64,000 bases of DNA from an uncultured Collinsella sp. (GCA_900545605.1 UQZL01000006.1:25577-89576); one strand, 5' to 3'. Shown: positions 26,628-35,324, counted from the first letter of the stretch. The notes: generated by a model not told the origin, from the sequence alone. Translations and numbers: made by a program.

Positions 26628-26909
26628 TTAGGCTTCAGCAACCTTGTGGCCGAGCGCCTTCTCGTAACGGGCCTCGTCGTAAGAGATGTCGCCGTCGACA
26701 ATCTCGTCCATAGCCATCGAGATGGTATCGGCACCGGAAAGCCCGATGGTGATGTCATCGACATCCTGGACGGCAAGCACGCGGTTGTGCTGGCCACGCA
26801 GCATGCTATTGATGTCGCAGGCGCGCTTGGAGGCAAGCGAAGCGAGCAGGAAGCGGTTGTGATCGGTCTTCTCCAGAAGATCGTCAATGCAAGGCTTTAC
26901 AACGGACAC
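26628..26909 (-). CDS. rpoZ: RNA polymerase omega subunit
   Basis: A 93-residue polymerase assembly subunit. The conserved core is DNRF-like (TDHNRFLLASLASKRACDINS), with the acidic C-terminal half. GTG start with GAGGTCC upstream; next to gmk as usual. Confidence 0.88.
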   Translation of the reverse strand: MSVVKPCIDDLLEKTDHNRFLLASLASKRACDINSMLRGQHNRVLAVQDVDDITIGLSGADTISMAMDEIVDGDISYDEARYEKALGHKVAEA

Positions 26910-26914
26910 GGACC

Positions 26915-27484
26915 TCAGATCCTTTCATGCATATCGAGAACGCGAACGAGCTCATCGGTCGCGCGGTCGAGATCGTCATTAACCACGACGTCGTCGTAGC
27001 GGTCGGCAAGGGCAAGCTCATCGGCGGCGTTTGCCATACGCAGCTCAATCGTCTCGGGCGTCTCGGTACCGCGACCGACTAGACGCTCGCGGAGCACCTC
27101 AAGCGAAGGCGGCTTGATAAAGATCAGCACGGCCTCGGGGAAACGCTCCTTCACCTGCAGGGCGCCCTGGACATCGATCTCCAAAATCAGAGACGAACCA
27201 GAGGCGAGCTTGGACTGGACCTCGCTCACCAACGTGCCGTAGCAGTTACCGTGGACCTCGGCCCACTCAACAAACTCACCGTTTGCCACGCGGCGGTCGA
27301 ACTCCTCGCGCGTCAGAAAAAAGTAGTTGACGCCGTCGACCTCACCTTTGCGTGGTGCTCGCGTGGTAGCCGAAACCGTCAGGCCCAGGTTCGAGCGGCG
27401 CTCGCGCACACGAGTGACGAGCGTACCCTTGCCTGCGCCTGACGGTCCAGAAATCACAAAGAGCTTGGAATCCTGAGCGCTCAC
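26915..27484 (-). CDS. gmk: Guanylate kinase
   Basis: GMP kinase of 189 residues. Walker A is ISGPSGAGKGTLV; the GMP-binding region TRAPRKGEVDGVNYFF and the lid (LRERLVGRGTETPE) are present. GTG start directly after the mihF stop codon. Confidence 0.95.
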   Translation of the reverse strand: MSAQDSKLFVISGPSGAGKGTLVTRVRERRSNLGLTVSATTRAPRKGEVDGVNYFFLTREEFDRRVANGEFVEWAEVHGNCYGTLVSEVQSKLASGSSLILEIDVQGALQVKERFPEAVLIFIKPPSLEVLRERLVGRGTETPETIELRMANAADELALADRYDDVVVNDDLDRATDELVRVLDMHERI

Positions 27485-27793
27485 TTATTTGGTCAGCTGC
27501 TCGAGGAGCTGCTCGCGCTGACGGACGCCGAGGCCCTGGACGCGACGGGTAGCGGAGATACCGAGCTCCTCCATGATCTTGGCGGCCTTGGCCTTGCCAT
27601 AACCAGGGAGAGACTCGATGAGGGTGGAAACCTTCATGCGGGAAGCGATGGGGTCATCGGAGTTGAGCACGGACTCGAGGGACTTCTCGCCCTTCTTAAT
27701 CTGCTCGCGAAGCTCAGCGCGGGCGTGACGTGCGGCAGCAGCCTTCTCAAGAGCCTGCTTGCGCTGCTCATCGGTAAGCTGAGGGAGTGCCAT
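27485..27793 (-). CDS. mihF: Actinobacterial integration host factor (mIHF)
   Basis: A 102-residue nucleoid protein of the actinobacterial IHF family, unrelated to proteobacterial IHF. The helix-two-turn-helix core is visible: VSTLIESLPGYGKAKAAKIMEELGISATRRVQGLG, with the conserved basic C-terminus. ATG 27793 has GGAGGTACGA upstream. Location beside gmk is typical of actinobacteria and supports the taxonomic call. Confidence 0.92.
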   Translation of the reverse strand: MALPQLTDEQRKQALEKAAAARHARAELREQIKKGEKSLESVLNSDDPIASRMKVSTLIESLPGYGKAKAAKIMEELGISATRRVQGLGVRQREQLLEQLTK

Positions 27794-27929
27794 TCGTACC
27801 TCCAAATAGTTGGGTTATATCTGATTCAATAATTGGCATTTTAGCACGTAGAACGTACAAAATGCCCAATCGCGGCTCCATAGGTTAGACGATACCCGCA
27901 AAAAGTGCAATATACTGCGCCCAAAGTTA

Positions 27930-27987
27930 AGCCCCTGACCTGCGATTCCACACAAAGGATGGGAAAGTTTACGCAGGCACAGGGGCT
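27930..27987. repeat. Long two-part inverted repeat between pyr operon and mihF
   Basis: AGCCCCTG-A-CCTGCG pairs with CGCAGG-CA-CAGGGGCT, a 14-bp stem with one small internal loop around 27 nt. It is not followed by a strong U-tract in either direction. It could end the pyr transcript, be part of a leader for mihF (a TTGCAC-17-TAACCT promoter on the minus strand lies just after it), or be a small RNA. The remaining bases of 27794-28032 show no gene. Confidence 0.5.
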
Positions 27988-28032
27988 ATTTTGTGCTAAT
28001 GAGACCCAAAAGTGGTGACTTAGGGGAATCTT

Positions 28033-28749
28033 TTACGCGACGTTTTCGACCAGCTCGGCGACGATGGCGTCAAAGGCGGCAACCGGATCGTCGGCACCGG
28101 TGATGGGACGGCCCACCACAATGTGGCTTGCACCGCGCTCGATAGCCTGGGAAGGCGTCGCCACGCGGGACTGGTCACCAAGGGCGGCACCCACCGGACG
28201 CACGCCCGGAGTCACGATCAGGGCATCAGGACCCAGCAGCTCACGCATGTCGTGAGCCTCCATCGGCGAGCACACGATGCCATCGATACCGTTGGCCTGA
28301 GCGAGCTTTGCCAGGCGGGCGGCCTCCTCGGACACGGGCGACTCGACGCCGATCTCGCTCAAGGCATCCTGATTCATGCTCGTGAGAACGGTGATGGCGA
28401 CGAGCTTGGCGCGGTCCTCGCGCGCCTCCTCGGCACCCTCGCGGCAGGCAGCGAGCATGGCGCCCGAACCCAAGCCGTGAACCGAAAGCAGGTCGGCACC
28501 GGCAAGCGAGGCCGAACGGGCGGCACCGCGAACCTGATGCGGAATATCATGGAACTTAAGGTCAAGGAAGACCTTAAAGCCCAAATCCTTGAACGTCTTG
28601 ACGATCTCAGGACCCTCGGCGTAATAGAGCGTCATGCCAACCTTGAGCCAGGCGGCATGGCCCGAAAGCTCGTGGGCAAGCTCGAGAGCACGCTCACGGT
28701 CGCAGTCGAGGGCGACGATTACGCGGTCGCGGGCATCGGTCTCTAGCAT
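28033..28749 (-). CDS. pyrF: Orotidine 5'-phosphate decarboxylase
   Basis: Last step of UMP synthesis; 238 residues. The active site motif is DLKFHDIP (D-x-K-x-x-D), with the phosphate loop VTPGVRPVGAALGDQSR and VVGRPIT. It overlaps the pyrD stop by 7 nt and is the last gene of the operon. Confidence 0.95.
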   Translation of the reverse strand: MLETDARDRVIVALDCDRERALELAHELSGHAAWLKVGMTLYYAEGPEIVKTFKDLGFKVFLDLKFHDIPHQVRGAARSASLAGADLLSVHGLGSGAMLAACREGAEEAREDRAKLVAITVLTSMNQDALSEIGVESPVSEEAARLAKLAQANGIDGIVCSPMEAHDMRELLGPDALIVTPGVRPVGAALGDQSRVATPSQAIERGASHIVVGRPITGADDPVAAFDAIVAELVENVA

Positions 28750-29651
28750 TCGAAAGCACCTACCAGTTCGTTAATGTCCTTCACGCCCTGGGACTCGGCC
28801 CAGGCCTCGAGCTCATGCGCGATCTTGAGCGAAGCGCACGGATCGACGAAGTTGGCCATGCCGACCGACACGCAGGTGGCGCCGGCCAGAATAAACTCGG
28901 CCGCATCCTCGCCGGTCATGACACCGCCGACACCGTTGATGGGAATATCGACGGCCTGGGCAACCTCCCAGACCATGCGCACGGCGATGTGGTGGCACAG
29001 CGGGCCCGAAAGGCCGCCCTTGGGCTTGGCCACGCGGGACTTGCGGGTATGGACGTCGATGGCCATGCCCTGGATGGAGTTGATGACTGAAAGGCCGTCG
29101 GCACCGGCAGCCTCGAGGGCCTTGGCAATCTCGGCGACGTTGACCGGCGCCATCTTCACGAACAGCGGCTTATCGGTCACCTTGCGGCAGGCAGCCATAA
29201 CGGAAGAGGCGCCCTCGGGCGTGGAGCCCATGGCGGCACCGCCGGCGGCGATATTAGGGCAGCTCACGTTGATCTCGTAGCCGGCAGCCCAGGGGCACAG
29301 CTCGACATACATCTCTAGTGCGCGGACAAACTCGTCAACGGAGTGGCCGGCAACCTGGCAGATGACCTGGCAACCGTCCTTGGAGAGCTGCTCCAGCCAC
29401 GGACCGGACTCACGGGCAAAGGCAGCCACGCCAGGGTTCTGAAGGCCCACGGAGTTGATCATGCCGCCGGGAATCTCGGCCATACGGGGGGCGGGGTTGC
29501 CGGGCCAGGGCTCGGCAGCGCAACCCTTGGTGGTGATGGCGCCCAGCTGGGAGACATCGAAGAAGTTCTGGAACTGCCAACCGTAGCCAAAGGTACCGGC
29601 TGCGGTGTTGATGGGGTTCTGCATCTTGACGCCGCCGAAATCGACGGCCAT
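28743..29651 (-). CDS. pyrD: Dihydroorotate dehydrogenase, NAD-type catalytic subunit
   Basis: FMN enzyme of 302 residues, class 1B, converting dihydroorotate to orotate. TAAGTFGYGWQF, the active Cys in INVSCPN, and GVGGVMTGEDAAEFI (phosphate site) are present. The partner PyrK is encoded just upstream. I place the start at ATG 29651 (MAVDFGGVKMQNP); a GTG two codons earlier is possible. The open frame to 29957 is not translated as such because it lies within pyrK. Confidence 0.94.
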   Translation of the reverse strand: MAVDFGGVKMQNPINTAAGTFGYGWQFQNFFDVSQLGAITTKGCAAEPWPGNPAPRMAEIPGGMINSVGLQNPGVAAFARESGPWLEQLSKDGCQVICQVAGHSVDEFVRALEMYVELCPWAAGYEINVSCPNIAAGGAAMGSTPEGASSVMAACRKVTDKPLFVKMAPVNVAEIAKALEAAGADGLSVINSIQGMAIDVHTRKSRVAKPKGGLSGPLCHHIAVRMVWEVAQAVDIPINGVGGVMTGEDAAEFILAGATCVSVGMANFVDPCASLKIAHELEAWAESQGVKDINELVGAFEC

Positions 29652-29665
29652 GTTCACGGTACCCA

Positions 29666-30457
29666 CTAGAAGACCACCACCTTGGAAGCATCGAACACGG
29701 GGCCGCACATGCAAGCACCCTTCATACCGTCGACCGTCTCGACATTGCAGGTGTTGCAGGCGCCAAAGCCACAGCTCATCATGCGCTCGAGCGACACCTC
29801 GCAGTACGCACCGGCCTCGGCGGCAGCGGCGGCGACTTTCTTCATCATGACAGCGGGGCCGCAGCTGGCCACATAGTCGTAGCCGCCCTCGCCGAGCAGC
29901 TCGGCTGCCGGGTCGGTGCAAAAACCGTGCGTGCCCAGCGTGCCATCGTCGGTGCACACGTTAACCGTGGCGCCCAGCGCGCGGAACTCATCGACACCCA
30001 CGGCCTTGGAAGCGGTGCCAAAGCCCAGGCACACGTCGACATCCACGCCCTGCTCGGCAAGCTTGCCGGCGAGGCAGAGCACGGGCGGAACGCCGATGCC
30101 GCCCGCCACGAGCAGCGCCTTCCTGGTGCCCTCGGGAACAAGCCAGCCGCGGCCGCCAGGGCCCAACAGGTTGGACTTGGAGCCGGGGGCCATCTGCGAC
30201 AGACGACGGGTGTCGTCACCCACGACGGCGTACCACAGCTCGACGGTGCCGGCCTGGGCGTCGGCGCGATAGAAGCTCAGGGGCACGCGAAGCAGCGAGG
30301 ACGCATCGCCGGGCACGGCAATGTTCACAAACTGACCGGGCTTGAGCGCACTTGCAAGCTTGGGGGCCGAGATGACGAGCGAGAAGATGCCGTCGGCGAT
30401 CTCCTGGTTCGAGACGACCTCGAAGTCGTGCATGCGTGCAGTGGAAGGTGTGGGCAT
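29666..30457 (-). CDS. pyrK: Dihydroorotate dehydrogenase electron transfer subunit
   Basis: A 263-residue FAD/[2Fe-2S] subunit passing electrons from PyrD to NAD. FAD-binding region (RVPLSFY), NAD region (LLVAGGIGVPPV) and the four Cys of the cluster in CGFGACNTC and CMCGPVF are seen. GGAG precedes the ATG. About 90 nt separate it from pyrC. Confidence 0.94.
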   Translation of the reverse strand: MPTPSTARMHDFEVVSNQEIADGIFSLVISAPKLASALKPGQFVNIAVPGDASSLLRVPLSFYRADAQAGTVELWYAVVGDDTRRLSQMAPGSKSNLLGPGGRGWLVPEGTRKALLVAGGIGVPPVLCLAGKLAEQGVDVDVCLGFGTASKAVGVDEFRALGATVNVCTDDGTLGTHGFCTDPAAELLGEGGYDYVASCGPAVMMKKVAAAAAEAGAYCEVSLERMMSCGFGACNTCNVETVDGMKGACMCGPVFDASKVVVF

Positions 30458-30549
30458 AGACGCTCCAATCCCCCATGCGATTGCATGGTCAAAACGAACA
30501 GAAAGCGCGGCACCGCAAGGGCACCGCGCACAAAAGCGATAAGGCTATG

Positions 30550-31839
30550 CTAGCAGATGCAGCCGTCGGCGAGCGTCTGCTTACCGCCGACAAACACATC
30601 GGTGGCACGACCGGTAAGCGTGCGGCCGGCAAAACCGGAGTTCTCGGCGCGCGACTCGTAACCGTCCTCGCCGACCGTCCAGGTGGCAGAGGGGTCGAAC
30701 ACGGTCAGGTCGGCAACGGAGCCCGCCTTGACCTGAACCTGGTCGAGGCCCAGAATCTCACGCGGCTTGATGGCCATGAGCTCGACCATGCGATCCATGC
30801 TCATCTTACCCGTGTTGACCAGCTCGGTGAGCACAAGCGCCAGCGAGGTCTCAAGGCCGATCATGCCAAAGGGCGCAAGCTCGAACTCGCGGGCCTTCTC
30901 CCACGGGGTGTGGGGAGCGTGATCGGTGACGATAACGTCGACGGTACCGTCGATGACGCCCTGACGGATGGCCTCAGCATCTTCCTCGGTACGCAGCGGC
31001 GGATTGACCTTGAGCGAGGTGTTGTAGGTCTCGTCCAGGTCGTTCTCGGTCAGGAACATGTGGTGCGGGGTAGCCTCGCAGGTAACCTGAACGCCAGCAG
31101 CCTTACCGGCACGCACGATCTCCAGACCATGGGCGGTGGAGATGTGCTGGATGTGCAGCTTGGCACCGGTCAGCTTGGCGATCTCGATGTCGCGGGCGAT
31201 CTGGAGCTCCTCGCCGGCAGCCGGCCAGCCCTCGAGGGCCAGACGGGTCGAGACCTTGCCCTCGTTGATCTGGCCGTGACCGACCAGGTCCTCGTCCTGG
31301 CAGTGGCTCATAAAGACCTTGCCGAACATCTTGCCGTAGTCCATGCAGCGACGGAGCATGCCTGCGCCCTGCACGCCGCGGCCGTCGTCGGTGAAGGCGA
31401 CGGCGCCGTGGGCGACCATATCGCCCATCTCGGACATGGCCTCGCCCTTAAGACCGCGGGTCATGGCGCCCGACGGATAGACGCGGCAGTGACCGACCTC
31501 GGCAGCGCGGGACTTGACGAACTCCACGACAGTGCCGTTATCGGTGACGGGATCGGTGTTGGGCATGGCGCACACGCCGGTAAAGCCGCCCTTGGCAGCT
31601 GCGCGGGTGCCGCTCTCGATGTCCTCTTTGACCTCGTAGCCGGGCTCGCGAAGGTGAACGTGCATATCCACCAGGCCGGGGACGAGGTACTTGCCGGAAA
31701 GGTCGCGGACCTCGGCTCCCTCGACGGCGAGATTCTCGCCGACCTCGGCGATCTTGTCGCCGTCAATCAGGACGTCAACGACACCGTCAAGCTCGACGGA
31801 CGGGTCGACGACGTGGGCATTCTTAAGAAGCAAGGCCAT
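30550..31839 (-). CDS. pyrC: Dihydroorotase
   Basis: Zinc amidohydrolase of 429 residues, class I type. The metal motif is DMHVHLREPG, followed by further His ligands (GLEIVRAG region and VTDHAPH). ATG 31839 has GGAGGTGCC upstream; it overlaps pyrB by 17 nt. Confidence 0.95.
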   Translation of the reverse strand: MALLLKNAHVVDPSVELDGVVDVLIDGDKIAEVGENLAVEGAEVRDLSGKYLVPGLVDMHVHLREPGYEVKEDIESGTRAAAKGGFTGVCAMPNTDPVTDNGTVVEFVKSRAAEVGHCRVYPSGAMTRGLKGEAMSEMGDMVAHGAVAFTDDGRGVQGAGMLRRCMDYGKMFGKVFMSHCQDEDLVGHGQINEGKVSTRLALEGWPAAGEELQIARDIEIAKLTGAKLHIQHISTAHGLEIVRAGKAAGVQVTCEATPHHMFLTENDLDETYNTSLKVNPPLRTEEDAEAIRQGVIDGTVDVIVTDHAPHTPWEKAREFELAPFGMIGLETSLALVLTELVNTGKMSMDRMVELMAIKPREILGLDQVQVKAGSVADLTVFDPSATWTVGEDGYESRAENSGFAGRTLTGRATDVFVGGKQTLADGCIC

Positions 31840-32767
31840 TATCGGCACCTCCAAGCAGCAGATACAGGATAGCCATACGCACGCAGATACCGGCGTAGAC
31901 CTGCTCCAGGATGACGGAGCGTTGCGGGTGGTCGGCCATATAGGAATCGAACTCGACGCCGCGGTTGATGGGGCCCGGGTGGCAGATGATCGCGTCGGGC
32001 TTCATGAGCTTCTCGCGGTCCTTGGTCAGGCCGAAGAGCTTGTGGTACTCGCGAATGGTCGGGAACGGGGCACCCTCGAGGCGCTCCTGTTGCACGCGCA
32101 GCATGTAGACGACGTCCAGCTCGGGCAGGACGGAATCGAGGTCGCTCGTCACGTGGTCGCAGCCCAGAACCTCGGGCGCCGGCGGCAGCAGCGTGCCGGG
32201 GGCGACGGCGTAGGTCTCGCAGCCCATGATCTTAAGGGCGGGGATCAGCGAGCCGCAGACGCGGGAGTGGGCGATATCGCCGACGACGGCGACCTTCAGA
32301 CCGTGGAAGTCACCCTTGTGCTCCCAGATGGTGTACAGGTCGAGCAGGGCCTGCGTGGGATGGTTGTGCTTGCCGTCACCGGCGCAGATGACGCTTGCGG
32401 GCGAGTTCTGCGTGACGATGTAGGGAGCGCCGGCGTGCTTATCGCGCACGACAATGCAGTCGATCTTATAGGCGTTGAGGGTCTCGACGGTGTCGACGAG
32501 GCTCTCGCCCTTGACCGTGGAGGTCGAGGAGCCGCCAAAGTTAAGGCTGTCGGCCGAAAGACGCTTCTCGGCGAGCTCGAAGGAGCTGCGGGTGCGCGTC
32601 GAGGGCTCGTTGAACATGTTGACGATGGTCTTGCCCTTGAGCGTGGGGACCTTCTTGATCGCACGCTCGTTGACCTCGGAGAACGCCTTGGCGGTCTCGA
32701 GGATGAGCTTGATGTCCTCTTCGGAGTACTCGGTAATGTCGATCAGGTGCTTATGGTTGAACGCCAC
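31823..32767 (-). CDS. pyrB: Aspartate carbamoyltransferase catalytic subunit
   Basis: Carbamoyl aspartate synthesis; about 314 residues. PSTRTRSSFE (carbamoyl phosphate site), HPTQALLDL and the Arg-Gln region RVQQERL are conserved. There is no pyrI nearby. Two GTG starts are possible, 32779 and 32767; the GGGAGG site favours 32767, which also avoids overlap with the pyrR stop. Confidence 0.94.
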   Translation of the reverse strand: MAFNHKHLIDITEYSEEDIKLILETAKAFSEVNERAIKKVPTLKGKTIVNMFNEPSTRTRSSFELAEKRLSADSLNFGGSSTSTVKGESLVDTVETLNAYKIDCIVVRDKHAGAPYIVTQNSPASVICAGDGKHNHPTQALLDLYTIWEHKGDFHGLKVAVVGDIAHSRVCGSLIPALKIMGCETYAVAPGTLLPPAPEVLGCDHVTSDLDSVLPELDVVYMLRVQQERLEGAPFPTIREYHKLFGLTKDREKLMKPDAIICHPGPINRGVEFDSYMADHPQRSVILEQVYAGICVRMAILYLLLGGADNGLAS

Positions 32768-32771
32768 GGTA

Positions 32772-33356
32772 CTACTCACCTCCCAGCGGCGCGGAGCCCA
32801 CGTGGGAACCCGGCGCGACGTCGTTAATCTCGACGGCGGTGTGGCCGTCGACTTCCTTCATATATAGGTGCACGTTCTCCTCATGCGACGAGGGAACGTT
32901 CTTGCCGACAAAGTCCGGCGAGATGGGGAGCTCGCGGTGGCCGCGGTCAACGAGGACTGCCAGCTCAATGCGGCTCGGACGGCCCAGGTCCATGACGGCG
33001 TCGAGAGCGGCGCGGATGGTACGGCCCGTATACAGGATGTCGTCCACCAGCACGACGCGCTTGCCGTCGACGCTGAAGGGAATGTTGGTAGCGTGGATCG
33101 CGGGAGCGAAATTGGTCGCATAGTCATCGCGGTAGAAGCTAATGTCCAGGCTGCCGAGCGGAACGTCGACGCCCTCGATCTCCTTGATCTCCTCGGCGAG
33201 CTTCTTTGCCAGAAGGTCGCCGCGCGTGACGATGCCGACCAGAGCGAGGTCTTCACAGCCCTCGTTGCGCTCGAGAATCTCGTGCGCGATGCGGGTCATC
33301 GCTCGGTTGACGGCGGTCTCGTCCATGATGACCGCCTTGGGGGAAGTCGTGCCCAT
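32772..33356 (-). CDS. pyrR: Bifunctional pyr regulator / uracil phosphoribosyltransferase
   Basis: A 194-residue PyrR that binds pyr mRNA when UMP is high and has weak UPRTase activity. The PRPP loop is VVLVDDILYTGRTIRAA. AAGGAG precedes the ATG. First gene of the pyr operon, just after a leader with a terminator, as expected for attenuation control. Confidence 0.95.
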   Translation of the reverse strand: MGTTSPKAVIMDETAVNRAMTRIAHEILERNEGCEDLALVGIVTRGDLLAKKLAEEIKEIEGVDVPLGSLDISFYRDDYATNFAPAIHATNIPFSVDGKRVVLVDDILYTGRTIRAALDAVMDLGRPSRIELAVLVDRGHRELPISPDFVGKNVPSSHEENVHLYMKEVDGHTAVEINDVAPGSHVGSAPLGGE

Positions 33357-33377
33357 CGATCTCCTTCCTCACATGTC

Positions 33378-33481
33378 TTGACTGCTGACACAGTCAAAAA
33401 AATAGATGCCCGACCGCTCAAAGCGGACCAGACACCCACAGGAAGGGCTGCTCTTTGGCAGCAATGTAATTCCATGTGGGT
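33378..33481 (-). promoter_or_regulatory. pyr operon leader: candidate PyrR-type attenuator
   Basis: Read on the minus strand, three elements precede pyrR. First, a long stem ACCCACA-GGAA with TTCC-TGTGGGT (33434-33481) enclosing GCTGC/GCAGC. Second, CCGCT-TTG-AGCGG followed by TATTTTTTTG (about 33395-33426), a terminator. Third, TTGACTG-6-CAGTCAA (33378-33397). The order binding stem, then terminator, then gene fits transcriptional attenuation by PyrR; the protein-binding loop is not proven. Confidence 0.65.
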
Positions 33482-33807
33482 ATCTCGTACCCCTTTAATG
33501 GTCAAGGGATAGTGTAGCCAACCTCGAGCTTAATTGCGAGCATAAATACAGAGCAATCCGTAAACGGAGCCCAATGCTCCATAAACCTATATATATTTGT
33601 GGGACGAGCTTGAAAACGCGCGCACGAGCTGGCATAATCCCCTCTGCTGCACGCAAATCGGATCTACGTCCAGGGCCGTGGCGTGAGCACTATCGCCAAA
33701 AGAGGAATATCTCTGTGTAGATTACGCACAGGGAGCTGCTTCTGTGCTATAGTTCAGGCTTGTTTGTTAACGCGACATGTTCGTTTGTCGCCCAAGGAGG
33801 GTCAGTT
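33482..33807. promoter_or_regulatory. Divergent intergenic region pyrR / rpmB
   Basis: No gene is seen. A TATAGT -10 box at about 33752 precedes rpmB by about 50 bp. A TACACT box read leftwards (about 33513-33518) could start the pyr leader transcript. An AT-rich patch lies near 33590. Confidence 0.4.
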
Positions 33808-33996
33808 ATGTCCAAAGTTTGCGAAGTTTGCGGTAAGCACCCCGTTGCCGGTCGCTCCATCAGCCACTCTCACCGCGTCACCAACCGTAAGTTCCGCCCC
33901 AACATCCAGCGCGTCTACGTCGTCGTCGATGGTCACCGTCGCAAGATGAACGTTTGCTCCACCTGCCTCAAGTCCGGCAAGGTTGCGCGCTCCTAA
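33808..33996 (+). CDS. rpmB: 50S ribosomal protein bL28
   Basis: A 62-residue protein starting MSKVCEVCGKHPVAG; it has two CxxC pairs (CEVC, CSTC), the zinc-binding form. AAGGAGGGT sits 6 nt before ATG 33808; a longer in-frame start at 33760 lacks a ribosome site. Monocistronic, with its own terminator. Confidence 0.95.
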   Translation: MSKVCEVCGKHPVAGRSISHSHRVTNRKFRPNIQRVYVVVDGHRRKMNVCSTCLKSGKVARS

Positions 33997-34065
33997 ATAA
34001 GGTCTTACCAACAAGTACCTCGGACTCTCCGGGTCAAAGACCTCGCGTTCACATAGAACTTACCA

Positions 34066-34097
34066 AAGGCGCCCTCCCCTACGGAGGGCGCCTTTTT
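34066..34097 (+). terminator. Intrinsic terminator of rpmB
   Basis: Perfect 12-bp stem AAGGCGCCCTCC with its complement, 5-nt loop, then a TTTTT run. Confidence 0.92.
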
Positions 34098-34098
34098 G

Positions 34099-34149
34099 CA
34101 CTCATTGGGGACAGACTTACATGAGTGTTTTCACGCATTGGGGACAGAC
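34099..34149. repeat. Left REP-like repeat cluster beside the transposase
   Basis: Contains CACTCAT and ATGAGTG as a hairpin around TTGGGGACAGACTTAC, then a second CATTGGGGACAGAC. A 24-bp part (34104-34127) recurs as its exact reverse complement at 35112-35135, on the far side of the transposase. Confidence 0.8.
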
Positions 34150-34182
34150 GTAACGCATGCCAGCAGCGGTTCGGCCCCTGCC

Positions 34183-34959
34183 TCACGCAGCATCCTTCCA
34201 GCCTGCAGTTGCCTTGGTCACGCTTGTAGCGCCGATGCCGGTGATACGGGCAATTTGCTTAACCGTGAGATGCGCCCGCCTAAGCCTCAGCAGACACGCA
34301 TCGCGTTCGGGGCGTGGCAGGGCTTTGAGCAGTGCAGGATCTATGCTCGGCAGAACTTCGCGCGCAACGGAAAGGGCCTCCTCATCGGGGATCCGCCGGC
34401 GTGGAAGAACCTCCATTGACCAGATGCGCCCGGCAACTTCCTCGAGATGCTCGCAATAGCAACGGGAGCCACCGACAATATCGAGCATAGGGGCCGCATC
34501 ACAGATGTCAAAGGGATCATAGCCCAGCTGATACGCCTTATAGCTTGACCAGCGGTACGCATCGAGCGAGTCAAGCGCACCCTTCACGGGATTGAGATGA
34601 ATATAGTCGAGCAGCTGCACCGCCTGCGTGTCCGACTCAACCGCGACCCGCGAATAGCGATTGTCAAACAGATGTCCCGTTCTCCCCGTTTTTCCATTGA
34701 AATACTTAGCATATGCCGTCAGCGCGCACTGCATTGCCTTTGAAAGGTTGTCAAATGGGTCATCAACCATCAAATGGAAGTGATTGTCCATAAGGCACCA
34801 AGCCAACACCGCCACTTCATGGCGCGCAAACCTGTCCGAGATATCCGATAAGAAACGATAACGGTCGGAGTCATCTTCAAAAATAATCTGTTTGGAGTTG
34901 CCGCGGTCAAAGACGTGGTAATAGCCGGTGATCGAAACGGGGCGGGCGCATCGGGGCAT
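34183..34959 (-). CDS. REP-associated tyrosine transposase (Y1/HUH family)
   Basis: A 258-residue transposase of the IS200/RAYT type. The HUH motif is DNHFHLM, the catalytic Tyr region is TAYAKYFNGKTGRTGHLF, and a C-terminal helix-turn-helix (LTVKQIARITGIGATSV) may read the repeats. ATG 34959 follows AAAGGAGAGATT. The gene is apparently intact. It sits between rpmB and adhE and is flanked by inverted clusters of the same repeat, as for RAYT genes that mobilise REP hairpins. Confidence 0.85.
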   Translation of the reverse strand: MPRCARPVSITGYYHVFDRGNSKQIIFEDDSDRYRFLSDISDRFARHEVAVLAWCLMDNHFHLMVDDPFDNLSKAMQCALTAYAKYFNGKTGRTGHLFDNRYSRVAVESDTQAVQLLDYIHLNPVKGALDSLDAYRWSSYKAYQLGYDPFDICDAAPMLDIVGGSRCYCEHLEEVAGRIWSMEVLPRRRIPDEEALSVAREVLPSIDPALLKALPRPERDACLLRLRRAHLTVKQIARITGIGATSVTKATAGWKDAA

Positions 34960-35089
34960 AATCTCTCCTTTCAAAACTGTTCAGGCAACACCTAAAAGGA
35001 GAGAAGCAACGCGAAATGCTGAGCCTGCAACCTATTTATATCCAATAAGCGGCAATAACAGGCCCAGAACGGCAAAATGGCAAAACGAT

Positions 35090-35151
35090 GTCTGTCCCAA
35101 ATGAGTGAAAGCACTCATGTAAGTCTGTCCCCAATAAAGTCTGTCCCCAAT
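35090..35151. repeat. Right REP-like repeat cluster beside the transposase
   Basis: Holds GTCTGTCCC-AA-ATGAGTG, then CACTCAT followed by GTCTGTCCCCAAT, then a third GTCTGTCCCCAAT. It is the inverted counterpart of 34099-34149. The region 34960-35089 between it and the transposase shows no gene. Confidence 0.8.
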
Positions 35152-35203
35152 AAGCGGTAAGCGGGGATAAGCGGGGAGATGCAGCGGGCAGATAGTTCTA
35201 GTT

Positions 35204-35284
35204 AAAACGTTTCAGTTTATTGAAGCGTTTTAGTGTGCCTTTTAGAGGAATCTGACCGTTCGCCGAATAATTTCTTGCTATCAT
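35204..35284 (+). promoter_or_regulatory. adhE operator-like inverted repeat and -10 box
   Basis: AAAACGTTTCA and TGAAGCGTTTT (10 of 11 paired) flank 6 bp at 35204-35231. A TATCAT -10 box lies at 35279-35284, about 40 bp before the adhE ATG. The right arm shares AAGCG(C/T)TTTAG with the palindrome upstream of ppdK, suggesting a LacI-family or catabolite-type regulator. Confidence 0.5.
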
Positions 35285-35324
35285 GCAAGGCGTAGGGTAA
35301 ATCTCCGATCGCAAGGAGACACAA

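Noticed and set aside
27930..27987. Signal recognition particle RNA
   Set aside because: The conserved GGAA-tetraloop domain of SRP RNA is not present in the loop.
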